Assembly (NCBI RefSeq): GCF_904849725.1
Contig: NC_058522.1
Coordinates: forward strand, 435,455,529-435,519,528
Origin: Hordeum vulgare subsp. vulgare
Taxonomy: Eukaryota > Streptophyta > Magnoliopsida > Poales > Poaceae
Direction: 5' to 3'
DNA length: 64,000 nucleotides
Part shown: piece by piece, positions 1 through 11,866 of the stretch
Position numbering within the stretch: the first letter of the stretch is position 1
Layout of the letters: each line of letters opens with the position of its first letter
The notes under the pieces: generated by a model
Seen by the model: the letters and a program-made list of their open reading frames with translations, nothing else
The model's database searches: none
Told to the model about the DNA's origin: nothing
Translations under genes and position numbers: made by a program

Positions 1-197
1 CTGATCGCGGGATTGTTCGCGGGGCAGATCGAGGGACGTGAGGACGTTCCACTACATCAACCGCGTTCACTAACGCTTCTGCTGTACGATCTACAAGGGT
101 ACGTAGATCACTCATCCCCTCTCGTAGATGGACATCACCATGATAGGTCTTCGTGCGCGTAGGAAAATTTTTGTTTCCCATGCGACGTTCCCCAACA
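1..197 (+). repeat. 3' end of the 5' LTR of the Angela-type copia
   Basis: Positions 1-197 match 6788-6984 with a single substitution (G at position 7, A at 6794). The segment ends in CCCCAACA like the 3' LTR, which makes it the U5 end of the 5' LTR. The rest of this LTR lies left of the window. Confidence 0.95.
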
Positions 198-198
198 G

Positions 199-211
199 TG
201 GCATCATGAGC
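199..211 (+). other. Degenerate primer binding site (initiator tRNA-Met type)
   Basis: Two bases after the LTR end, the sequence TGGCATCATGAGC resembles the plant copia primer site TGGTATCAGAGC, with one substitution and one extra base. An intact site in this family is complementary to initiator tRNA-Met. The imperfection fits a defective copy. Confidence 0.6.
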
Positions 212-1640
212 TAGGTTCATGCGTAGATGTCTTCTCGAGTAGAACACAAAAGATTTTGTGGGCGGTGATGTGCGTTTTGCTGCCCTCCTTAGTCTTTTCT
301 TGACTCCGCGGTATTGTTGGATTGAAGCGGCTTGGACCGACATTACTCGTACGCTTACGAGAGACTGGTTTCATCGCTACGAGTAACCCCGTTGCTCAAA
401 GATGACTGGCAAGTGTCGGTTTCTCCAACTTTAGTTGAATCAGATTTGACCGAGGAGGTCCTTGGATGAGGTTAAATAGCAACTCATATATCTCCGTTGT
501 GGTGTTTGCGTAAGTAAGATGCGATCCTACTAGATACCCATGGTCACCACGTAAAACATGCAACAACAAAATTAGAGGACGTCTAACTTTTTTTTGCAGG
601 GTATGCTTGTGATGTGATATGGCCAACGATGTGATGTGATATATTGGATGTATGAGATGATCATGTTGTAATAGATAATATCGACTTGCACGTCGATGGT
701 ACGACAACCGGCAGGAGCCATAGGGTTGTCTTCATAACTAACGTTTGTGCTTGCAGATGCGTTTACTATTTTGCTAGGACGTAGCTTTAGTAGTAATAGC
801 ATGAGTAGCACGACAACCCCGATGGCGACACGTTGATGGAGATCATGATGATGGAGATCATGGTGTGACGCCGGTGACAAGAAGATCGTGCCGGTGCTTT
901 GGTGATGGAGATCAAGAAGCACGTGATGATGGCCATATCATGTCACTTATAAATTGCATGTGATGTTAATCCTTTTATGCACCTTATTTTGCTTAGAATG
1001 ACGGTAGCATTATGAGGTGATCTCTCACTAAAATTTCAAGACGAAATTGTGTTCTCCCCGACTGTGCACCGTTGCTACAGTTCGTCGTTTCGAGACACCA
1101 CGTGATGATCGGGTGTGATAGACTCAACGTTCACATACAACGGGTGCAAAACAGTTGCGCACGCGGAACACTCGGGTTAAGCTTGACGAGCCTAGCATGT
1201 GCAGACATGGCCTCGGAACACATGAGACTGAAAGGTCGAGCATGAATCGTATAGTTGATATGATTAGCATAGAGATGCTTACCACTGAAACTATTCTCGA
1301 CTCACGTGATGATCGGACTTGAGATAGTGGATTTGGATCATGTACCACTCAAATGACTAGAGAGATGTACTTTTTGAGTGGGAGTTCTTAAGTAATATGA
1401 TTAATTGAACTAATTGTCATGAACATAGTCTAATGGTCTTTGCGAATTACGATGTACCTTGCGCTATAGCTCTACTGTTTTATATGTTCCTAGAGAAAAT
1501 TTAGTTGAAAGTTGATAGTAGCAAACTTTGCAGACTGAGTCTGTAAAACCGAGGATTGTCCTCGTTGCTGCACAGAAGGCTTATGTCCTTAATGCACCAC
1601 TCGGTGTGCTACACCTCGAGTGTCGTCTGTGGATGCTGTG
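212..1640 (+). other. Untranslated leader of the Angela-type copia
   Basis: About 1.4 kb between the primer site and the recognisable gag remnant, without an ORF that resembles a known protein. A long leader is usual for BARE-1/Angela elements. Small ORFs on both strands here look like chance reading frames. Confidence 0.6.
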
Positions 1641-4600
1641 AACATCCGACATACACGTTTCTGATGACTACACGATAGTTCAGTACAAAAATACTTAATG
1701 GCTTAGAAGCAAGGCGCCGAAAACGCTGTAAAACGTCACGGAACATAAGTGATGTTCTAAAGAGATGAAATTGTGATTTCATGCTTGTGCCCTTGTTAAG
1801 AGGTATGAAACCTCCGACAAGATTCTTTGTCCACAAAGCACAGGAGAAAATGCTCAATCGTTGAGCATGTGCTCAGATTGTCTGAGTACGGCAATCGCTT
1901 GAATCAAGTGGGAGTTAATCTTCCAGATGAGATAGTGATAGTTCTCCAAAGTCACTGCCACCAAGCTGTGAGAGCTTCGTGATGAACTATAACATATCAA
2001 GGATACATACAATGATCCTTGAGCGATTCGCAATGTTTGACACTACGAAAGTAGAAATCAAGAAGGAGCATCAATAGTTGATGGTTTGTAAAACCACTAA
2101 GTTTCAAGAAAGGCAAGGGCTAGAAGGGATACTTCGTGAAACGGCAAAACAGTTGCTGCACTAATGAAGAGACCCAAGATTAAACCCAAACCCGAGACTA
2201 AGTGCTTCTGTAATGAGGGGAACAATCACTGAGGCGGAGCAACTCAAGATAATTGGTAGATAAGAAGGCTGGCAAAAGTCGAAAGAAGTGTATTTGATAT
2301 ACATGATGTTGATGTGTACTTTACTAGTACTCCTAGTAGCATGAGGGTATTGGATACCGGTTTGGTTGCTAAGTGATTAGTGACGCGAAATGAAAGCTAC
2401 GGCATAAACGGAGACTAGCTAAAGGCGAGGTGACGATACGTGTTGGAAGTGTTTCCAAGATTGATATGATCAAACGTCGCACGCTCCCTCTACCATCGGG
2501 ATTGGTGTTAAACCTAAATAATTGTTATTTGGTGCTTGCGTTAAGCATGAACATGATTGGATCGTGTTTATTGCAATACGATTATTCATTTAAAGAGAAT
2601 AATGGTTACTCTATTTTGTTGAATAATCACCTTCAATGGTTTATTGAATCTCGATCGTAGTGTTACACATGTTCATGATATTGGTGCCAAAAGATACGAG
2701 TTGATGATGATAGTACCACTTACTTCTGGCACTGCCGCTTGAGTCATGTTAGTATAAATTGCATGAAGAGGCTCCATGCTGATGGATCTTTGTACTCACC
2801 TGATTTCGAATCACTAGTGACATGCGAATCATACCACATGAGCAAGGCCTTGTTTTCATTGAGATGAAATAAGATAGTAACTTTTTGGAAGTGATACATT
2901 TTGATGTATGCAGTCCAATGGGTGCTAAGGCACGCAGTGGATATCATTATGTTCTTACTTCACTGACGATTTGAGTAGATACAGGAGTATTTACTTAATG
3001 AATCACAAGTCTAAAATGTTGAAAAGTTCAATTCCGTTTCAGAGTGAAGTTCGTCGTAACAAGAGGATAAACTGTCTACGATATGATCATGGAAATGAAT
3101 ATCCGAGTTACGAGTTTTGGTACACAGTTAAGACAATGTGGAAATTGTTTCGCAGTTCATGCCACCTGGAACATCATAGTGTGATGATGTGTCTGAACGT
3201 CATAGCCACGCACTATTTGGTATGGTGCATACTATGATGTCTCTTATCGAATTACCACTATCGTTTATGGGTTATGCATTAGAGACAACCGCACTCACTT
3301 TAAATAGGGCACCGTGTATTTCCGTTGAGATGACACAGTATAGACTGAGGTTTAGAGAAATCTAAACTGTCGTTTCTTGAAAGTTTGGGGTTTCGACACT
3401 TATGTGAAAAAGTTTCAGTCTGATAAGCTCGAACCCAAAGCGGATAAATGCATCTTCATAGGATATCCAAAACAGTTGGGTACATCTCCTATCTCAGATC
3501 CGAAAGCAAAGTGCTTGTTTCTAGAAATGGATCCTTTCTCGAGGAAAGGTTTCTCTTGAAAGAATAGAGTGGGAGGGTAGTAGAACTTGATGAGGTTATT
3601 GAACCATCACTTCAACCAGTGTGTAGCAGGGCGCAGGAAGTTGTTCATGTGGCGCCTACACCAATTGAAGTGGAAGCTGATGATGATGATCATTGAGCTT
3701 CGAATCAAGTTACTACAAACCTCGTAGGTCGACAAGGTCGCGTACTACTGCAGAGTAGTACGGTAACCCTGTCTTGGAGGTCATGTTGTTGAGCAACAGT
3801 GAACCTACGAGTTATGGAGAAAGCGATGGTGGGCCCAGATTCCGACAAATGGCTGGAAGCCATGAAATCCGAGAGAGGATCCATGTGTGAAAACAAAGTG
3901 TAGACTTTGGTAGAACTACTTGATGGTCATAGGACTATTGAGTAAAAATGGATCTTTAAAAGAAGACAGACGATGATGGTGATAAGTCACTATTAAGAAA
4001 AGCTCGACTTGTCGCAAAGATGTTTTCGATAAGATCAAACAGTTGACTATGATGAGACTTTCTCACGCGTAGCGATGCTAAAAGTCTATTAGAATTATGT
4101 TAGTTGTTGATGCATTATTTATGAAATATTGCACGTAGGATGTCAAAACATTGTTTTCTCGACGGTTTCCTTGAGCAAACATTGTATGTGATACAACCAG
4201 AAGGTTTTGTCGATCCTAAAGATACTAGCAAGTATGCAAGCTCCAGTGATCCTTCAATGGACTGGTGCAAGCATCTCGGAGTTGGAATATACACTTTGAT
4301 GAGATGATCAAAGATTTTGGGTTTGTACAAGGTTTATGAGAAACTTGTATTTCCAAAGAAGTGAGTGGGAGCACTATAGAATTTCTGATAGGTATATGTG
4401 GTTGACATATTGTGGATCAGAAGTAATGTAGAATTTCTGTAAAGCATACAAGGTTGTTTGAAAGAAGTTTTCAAAGGAGTACCTGGATTACGCTACTTGA
4501 ACGTTGAGCATCAAAGATCTATGGAGATAGATCGAAGGCGCTTAATAGAAGTTTCAACAAGATGCATGCCTTGACAAGTTTTTGAAAGAGTTCAAAATAG

Positions 4601-5170
4601 ACCAGCAAAGAAGGAGTTCTTGGTTGCGTTGTGAGGTGTGAATTTGAGTAAGACTCAAAACCCGACCATGGCAGAATAAAGAGAATAGACGAAGGTCGTC
4701 TTTTATGCCTTAGCCGTAGAATCTAAAGTATGCCATGCTCTGTACCGCACCTGAAGTATGCCTTGACTCAAAGTATGTTGAGAGGTACAGAGAGTGATCC
4801 ATGATTGAATCACTAGCAGCGGTCGAAATTTATCCTTAGTAACTAATGGACTAAGGAATTTTTCTCGATTATGGAGGTGGTTAAAGAGTTTGTCGTAAAG
4901 GGTTACGTCAATGCAAGCTTTGACACTAATCCGGATAACTATGAGTAGTGAAACGGATTCGTATAGTAGAGTAGATATTTGGAGCATTTCCGAATAGCAC
5001 GTAGTAGCAGCATCTATAAGATGACATAAAGATTTGTAAAGAACGCACGAATCTGAAAGTTTCAGAACCGTTGACTAAAACCTCTCTCACGAGCAAGACG
5101 TGATCAGACCCCATAACTATATCGGTGTTGGATTCGTTGGAATCACATGGTGATGTGAACTAGATTATTG
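1640..5170 (+). pseudogene. Decayed copia gag-pol polyprotein (gag, AP, INT, RT, RNase H)
   Basis: An intact family member encodes one polyprotein of roughly 1300 residues in this interval. Here no open frame exceeds 90 codons. Order and content are still visible: gag-like sequence around 1700-2300, a protease-like stretch near 2330-2480, and integrase and its linker to about 3560. At 3377-3559 a 60-codon frame carries KVWGFDTYVKK and KCIFIGYPK, the conserved copia integrase C-terminal block. Reverse transcriptase and RNase H remnants follow to about 5170. Stops and frameshifts occur throughout. No protein can be made from it. Domain limits are approximate and were placed by resemblance to Angela/BARE-1 elements. 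Confidence 0.75.
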
Positions 5171-5180
5171 ACTCTCGTGA

Positions 5181-5191
5181 AAGTGGGAGAC
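5181..5191 (+). other. Polypurine tract of the Angela-type copia
   Basis: The purine run AAGTGGGAGA lies directly before the TGTTGGAAAT start of the 3' LTR. This is the expected site for plus-strand DNA priming. Confidence 0.8.
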
Positions 5192-6984
5192 TGTTGGAAA
5201 TATGCCCAAGAGGCAATAATAAATTAGTTATTATTATATTTCTTAGTTCATGATAATCGTTTATTATCCATGCTATAATTGTATTGATTGGAAACACAAT
5301 ACTTGTGTGGATACATAGACAAAACACTGTCCCTAGTAAGCCTCTAGTTGACTAGCTCGTTGATCAAAGATGGTCAAGGTTTCCTGGCCATAGGCAAGTG
5401 TTGTCACTTGATAACGGGATCACATCATTGGGAGAATCATGTGATGGACTAGACCCAAACTAATAGACGTAGCATGTTGATCGTGTCATTTTGTTGCTAC
5501 TGTTTTCTGCGTGTCAAGTATTTGTTCCTATGACCATGAGATCATATAACTCACGGACACCGGAGGAATGCTTTGTGTGTATCAAACGTCGCAACGTAAC
5601 TGGGTGACTATAAAGATGCTCTACAGGTATCTCCGAAGGTGTTCGTTGAGTTAGTATAGATCGAGACTGGGATTTGTCACTCCGTGTGACGGAGAGGTAT
5701 CTCGGGGCCCACTCGGTAATACAACATCACACACAAGCCTTGCAAGCAATGTAACTTAATGTAAGTTGCGGGATCTTGTATTACGGAACGAGTAAAGAGA
5801 CTTGCCGGTAAACGAGATTGAAATAGGTATGCGGATACTAACGATCGAATCTCGGGCAAGTAACATACCGAAGGACAAAGGGAATGACATACGGGATTAT
5901 ATGAATCCTTGGCACTGAGGTTCAAACGATAAGATCTTCGTAGAATATGTAGGATCCAATATGGGCATCCAGGTCCCGCTATTGGATATTGACCGAGGAG
6001 TCTCTCGGGTCATGTCTACATAGTTCTCGAACCCGCAGGGTCTGCACACTTAAGGTTCGACGTTGTTTTATGTGTATTTGAGTTATATGGTTGGTTACCG
6101 AATGTTGTTCGGAGTCTCGGATGAGATCACGGACGTCACGAGGGTTTCCGGAATGGTCCGGAAACGAAGATTGATATATAGGATGACCTCATTTGGTTAC
6201 CGGAAGGTTTTCGTGCATTACCGGAAAAGTTTCGGGCTCATCGGTAGTGTACCGGGAGTGCCGGGAGGGGTGCCGGGGACCATCGGGAGGGGTCTCATGG
6301 GCTATGGGAAGAGATAAACCAGCCCCTAGTGGGCTGGAATAAGTTCCCACTAAGGCCCATAAGGTTTGAGAAGGAAAAAACACAAGGTGGAAAGAGTTTC
6401 CAAGTGGGAAGGTGGAATCCTACTCCAAGTAGGATTGGAGTAGGACTCCTCCACCTCCAATTTCGGCCAAACCTTTAGGTTTTGAGGCTGCCTCCTCCCC
6501 TCCCTCCCACCTATATATATGGAGGTTTTAGGGCTGATTTGAGACGACTTTTCCACGGCAGCCCGACCACATACCTCCATGGTTTTTCCTCTAGATCGCG
6601 TTTCTGCAGAGCTCGGGCGGAGCCCTGCTGAGACAAGGTCATCACCAACCTCCGGAGCCCCGTCACGCTGCCGGAGAACTCTTCTACCTCTCCGTCTCTC
6701 TTGCTGGATCAAGAAGGCCGAGATCATCGTCGAGCTGTACGTGTGCTGAACGCGGAGGTGCCGTCCGTTCGGTACTAGATCGTGGGACTGATCACGGGAT
6801 TGTTCGCGGGGCAGATCGAGGGACGTGAGGACGTTCCACTACATCAACCGCGTTCACTAACGCTTCTGCTGTACGATCTACAAGGGTACGTAGATCACTC
6901 ATCCCCTCTCGTAGATGGACATCACCATGATAGGTCTTCGTGCGCGTAGGAAAATTTTTGTTTCCCATGCGACGTTCCCCAACA
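5192..6984 (+). repeat. 3' LTR of the Angela-type copia (1793 bp)
   Basis: It starts TGTTGG and ends CCAACA, a perfect terminal inverted repeat. Length and termini match Angela/BARE-1/WIS LTRs. A TATA box (TATATATAT, about 6512-6520) lies in the expected U3/R position and is followed by a GC-richer leader. The last 197 bp equal the segment at the left edge of the window. Confidence 0.95.
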
Positions 6985-7329
6985 TAAGCACCACTCTAGG
7001 TTCACTGTAACTTCTCATGAACCTACCACCGAGCATTGTAGGTGACCCTTTTGCCTATAAAAGGAGGCCCTTAACTCATTCACAAGGGGTTAGACTCTCT
7101 GAACATTGGCCAAAAGATGGTTATCATCAATCACTGCAACGAACAACAGAACGCTTAATACGATCAGACAAGCAGGACGTAGGGTTTTACGTGTAAGTGG
7201 CGTGAACCTGGGTAAAAAGGCTTGCCCGACGTTGATCGTTAGCTCTGCTCTTGACGTTATCTTTCCCCGCCCTATGATCACAAGGGTTTCACGTTGATTC
7301 CCATAGGTGTCGACTTAGCATCTCCGACA
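6985..7329 (+). repeat. Right part of the 5' LTR of element X
   Basis: It aligns end to end with 47140-47483 (about 31 differences in 340 bp) and ends in CCGACA. A TATA box TATAAAAG lies at 7056-7063. The left part of the LTR was displaced by the copia insertion at 6984. Confidence 0.85.
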
Positions 7330-7556
7330 TCTTCGACGCGTCAGGTAGGGGGTGCAGAGTTGTGCGTGAATCAGAGCAAACTCAGCACCGGATCCATCGA
7401 AGTTTGGGCGCTACGTCGCGTTCCCCCGAAAACGGGGTACCGCGGCGGACGCTCTGTTCTGCTACGGCTTCCCAAGGCCTGTGCGAGCGTGTTTCTACAC
7501 GCGCACGCGGGGCAGGGAGGCGGAGGCTCAAAGAGCAGCGTCGTCAGACCGATGCG
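7330..7556 (+). other. 5' internal region of element X
   Basis: This non-coding stretch follows the LTR end and begins with the GC-rich CGCGTCAGGTAGGGGG that I take as the primer-site area, though I cannot name the tRNA. It is cut at 7556 by the LARD. The last five bases, ATGCG, are the LARD target duplication. Confidence 0.6.
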
Positions 7557-10500
7557 TATGGCGCTCCGCCTGATTACCACTGTAGCCAAACGGTCGTCGC
7601 GCATACCAGCCCAGGAAATCACTCTGGCATGCACATTTACAACAGGTATCAGGAACATAGGCATTTCTATTAATGAATATAGGAGTTTTACAAGATGAGC
7701 CACAAGGGTGATGGTAGCGGAAAAGCTCTATCTAAGGCAGCATGGTCTTGATGCAGCTCCAATCCACAGGGATCTGACTCGGTTACGCTCCTAGCCCGCG
7801 AACACTCTGTCTCCTCGCGTACGACGGATCCTTATGTGAACCTGGCCACGTTAAAAGCCACTGAGTACTTTTGAATGTACTCGCAAGCAAAGCAAAACTA
7901 ACATATACACTGAGCAAAGCAATCTATGGCATTGAAGCATGCATTTGTTATTAGAGCAATACATAGCATACCTATCTAGCAAGGTTAATTATCAAGGTAT
8001 TACAGGGTTATCTAGCAAGATAACTTCTAGAGTAAATGCGATAAGGTAAAGCATATTAGGTAAATGATTTGTACTCCGACTATTCTCGTGATCCAGTATG
8101 AATCTGATCCAATCCAACTCATGTGGTCATCGACCACTCATCTCATAGCCATCTCATGGCAAACATGTCATATACCGGACATATTCCGATGTCTGCACAA
8201 GACGAGTTCTTCCATCAATATCATCGCTCTTACGGTTGATCACCTACCGAGGTCTGGTCGGGTTGTCCAATACCATGGACTCGGCTATTCGAATAGATTT
8301 GACACTCTGCAGAGGTTGCACACTTTACCCACAATATGGAGCACTGACCTCGTGATCCCATTCGGGTGGACCACCATTACTCCAACGAAACTTGCCTGAC
8401 CCGTGACTCTTTCATCGTACCCCCGGCAACCACTCTCCCCGGAGTCTTGCCCTGGGTGGCCCTGTGTCCTCATGACACCTGCCACCTTCATGGCCAAACT
8501 GAACTGTCCCACCTAGGAACGGACCCAACTCAACTCAACTGGGCTCACAGGATTATCACCGCCCGCCTGATCAGGGTTGCATGCGTGCATAATCCTCCCT
8601 CTTTAGGAGTACCGGTGAAGGCCACGTGATCAGCCCAAGTCACGACCGTCCCATATCGACAAATGTGGTTGCACGGATAAGCCCGGACAGGTGACTCGAG
8701 ATCAAACCATTAGGTTTGATTTCAACAACATATTTATGAAGCATGGTTGTTGTCAGCAATGACTTAACATAATGATGATTCTGCATGAAATAACAACAGT
8801 AGAAACACCTCAACCTATCTCTATATTATGAGTCATTAATAAGACAGTATGTAAATGACAGGTTATTACTTTACAAGCTCTAACTGTATATTAGACCCTC
8901 GGAACCCTCGCATAAAACCGGCAAATAAATCAGTAGCCACCAGAACGGTCTTTACAACACAGATCTGGGACGTTAGCGGAATAACTCAACCCTGGCTCAA
9001 GACGGCTGGAAAGCAGCACACAACATGATGCAGTGTTGATAAAAAGAATGTAGCAGTTCCCTAAGACGACCGAAGAACAGCTCAGAGCATAGGGTCACTG
9101 CCAAGGAAAGAAATTCAACAGCTGCCTGCGACGGCCGAAAAGCAGCTCAGAACACGAGCAAGCTGTCGACGAGAGAGTTATAAATCGTTATCCACCCCGG
9201 ACGGCCGAAAGCATCTCAGACTCGGTCGTGGTGCCGTCATTGAAGAAAATGCGAGAAAGGGTTCATCAGAGTCACGTACCACACGTTACTATACATACAA
9301 TCATAAGCATATTAATTGAACATGCAGGAACAACACAGAGCAAGCTTTAGGGCATATGTCAGGTGGTCGGCTTGTCTGGGGTCGAAGAATACTCCCGAAA
9401 GAGGTGCGGGGAGTCCACAGAAAGGATCGCCGGATACCGCTCTCTCTCTCGAAGGGGGCTGATTGGAAACAAGGACAGATGGGTCATTTTCATAGTGTAA
9501 CCACCTTGTGAAAATGTTACCAACATGACGGGCTCGACGAGACGAAGACGTGAGTGTTGGTTTCACCTCGATCGGAGTCACGGTTAAAAAGATATGGACG
9601 AAAGAAGATCAGGGACCAATCTGCAAAAATATCCTCTCCAACAGGTCCCTGGGCTGAAAAATAGAAAACATATTGCTGGAAATGCGCTTCTGCTTAAATG
9701 AAAGCGTATTTACCAGAATACGCTTCCACTTAACAGCTGGACCAGGTCTTCTCTCACCGACAGGTCGGGTCGGGGCCCACCTGTCGGGTCCCCTCTCTCT
9801 CCCCTCAAGCGACGCACGGGCCCCACTTTATCCACTCCTCTCTCTCTCTCTTATATGCGGGCCCCACCCCAGCTCCTCTCTCTCTCCTGTTTCTTCTTCA
9901 ACCTCCCGACAGGGCCACGGGGAAGATCTGGCGCCGGTCCTCGCTGTCGCTACGCTACTCCGGGAGGTTGGCCGACGGGCGCACGAGAACCACGGCACCT
10001 CGCCGCGCTCGAGGGTGGCCGTGGGGTCACCGGAGATGGACCACAGTGCCACCGCCACGGGGCCAATGCACGGCGGGCTAGGAGATGTAGTGGGCGGCAC
10101 CAGCAGGGACTTCCCTAGTGGGGTCGGCAATCGTGCAAGATCCAGAGCGGTCTCAGGCAGGGGCTAGGCAGGGAGGAAGGGGCCGAGGTGCTCTAACTCA
10201 AGCCGGAGCCGAATGCGGCAATGGCGACCATGGCGGGCAGAGAGCTCCTCGAGCTCGAGTGGGAGGGGCTTGGGAGCTCTGGGCTTGCTAACGAGGAGGG
10301 GGGCTCGGCTTGCTCTTTAAATAGCCTCAGGGGAAGCTTCTGGGCATCTCTCGCCGGCATCTGAAGCTCCTGAATCGGCATTGCTCCAGTGGTCGGGAGA
10401 GGTGTCCACGACGAGGAACAGAGGAGGGGGGAAGGACTGCACAATCACGGGCTAGCTACTGGACATGGAGGGGACGCGAGAGGCAGAGGGAGTGGACGGG

Positions 10501-11849
10501 GCCGGGGCCCAAATGCACAGAGCTTGCATATGGCGCGCTCTGTCGGTGATCACCACATGCACAATCCGATTTGACACCTCCTACGTGTCCAATCATGTCC
10601 AACATCACCCTCACTACTCTAGGAGATAAGAATGGAAGTTGGAATGAGCTGGGAGGCTGTGGGGAAGAAGGAACTTGCCAAAACAGATCCTGATATGAAG
10701 GTGTTTGTGGTTGTTTCTGGGGAGATGAGTGGATAATTGGAGTTGGATCTTTGTCAAAATGAAATAGGATAGGAAGAACTATAAGCTTGCAAAGTTTTAA
10801 GTCTTCTAGACCCTGTTTGCATACACTTCCTTCACAAACCACAAAATGGTACAAAAACTAGAATTTGAAGCTGGGCTCAAATGGATAAATGAATTTGGCT
10901 CAAACTTGGGGAAAGATGATTATTTGATCAAATGAAGATACTGGAGAAGTTTCAGCTCAATTGGAAATTCCTAGAGGGTACTTCCTTCACAGAGCTTCCA
11001 AATGGGCAAAAACTTAGGAAAATTGCTGGGAAAAGATGGTGAGAGGGATTGAGCTGATGTTTGGCATTCACTAGTGATTTAACAATTTAAACCATCATGA
11101 AAAGTTTCATCTCAAGGATATCAAGGAATAGAGCACTTCCTTTGCAAATTTCTCAACTGGACAGAATTTGCAATTTGATGGTGTGCTCCAAATTTGAACT
11201 AGGCAACTTGGGATTTTGATGGAACTGGTGAAGATATGGATAGGAGAAGCTCCACAAATTATTTAGGATTTTTCCTGGCTACCAAAATGGTAGTTCCTTT
11301 AGAAAGTGCCCAAAATGCTATATTGGCATTAAATAGGAAAATGAAATTTTCCCTTACTCTATGATGGCCAATATTTTATGGGAGCTCAATATGATCACAA
11401 AGAATATCTCTACAAGTTTTCATGAGCTTTTGAGATGGATAGCTATTTTCCCGGATTTAATTCCTTTAACTGGTAGAAAAAGGAATTAATTCTAAATAAA
11501 AAATATTGCAAATGACTTGGCAATATTTTTGCATATCTAGGGTTCAAAGATGAAGGATGATCATTGGGAAAAGGTTTGGGAGGCAACAGGGCAAAAGAAA
11601 TTGGGGTTCCTTTGAAACAGGAGAGATCAGGGTTTCCCTTCCGACAATTCGGAAGGTACGGTTTTGACGACAAAACCCTGAGAAAAGGTCTTGGGTGGAA
11701 CGACTAAACTGGGGAGAATTTAGGGAAGGCAAGGCTAGATGACCATCTTCACATTACGAGGGTGAAAGAAATCTGATAACCCGAGAAAAAGATGGGGGTC
11801 AAATCCCGCAAATGAAAAAAAATCAGGGAGCGAAAACCAGGGTGTTACA
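7557..11849 (-). repeat. 3' LTR of the LARD (4293 bp)
   Basis: Read on the minus strand it begins TGTAACACCCTGG at 11849 and ends at 7557. Against the other LTR it retains two blocks, about 10409-10810 and 11120-11437, that are absent from the 5' LTR. A TATA-like GCTATTTAAAG on the minus strand lies near 10325-10315 and is followed downstream by a GC-rich leader. ORFs in the GC-rich part (9673-10444) differ between the two LTRs and show no recognisable protein, so I do not call them genes. Confidence 0.88.
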
Positions 11850-11866
11850 ACCCTACCCCCTTTAAG
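11850..11866 (-). other. Polypurine tract of the LARD
   Basis: On the minus strand CTTAAAGGGGGTAGGGT directly precedes the LTR start TGTAACACC. The tract and about 25 bp before it closely resemble the equivalent site of the chromovirus nested in this element (24036-24052). Confidence 0.85.

Larger units (their letters stand above)
1..6984 (+). mobile_element. Copia retrotransposon, Angela/BARE-1/WIS type, 5' end outside window
   Basis: This is a near-complete Ty1/copia element. It is recognised by its 3' LTR, which starts TGTTGGAAATATGCCC and ends CCCCAACA, the termini of the Triticeae Angela/BARE-1/WIS group. The last 197 bp of the 5' LTR are at the left edge and the internal region is about 5 kb, the usual size for the family. 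It interrupts the 5' LTR of the Tat-like element X at 6984/6985. The right flank TAAGC should be the TSD, but the left copy lies outside the window. The internal region has no long ORF although the LTRs differ by only one base over the 197 bp that can be compared, so the copy is probably non-autonomous. Family assignment is from memory of family termini; the structure is seen directly. Confidence 0.92.

Noticed and set aside
9673..10444. ORFs of 80-164 codons in the LARD LTR
   Set aside because: GC-rich region, frames on both strands, not preserved in the second LTR at 28551-29300, and no known motif.
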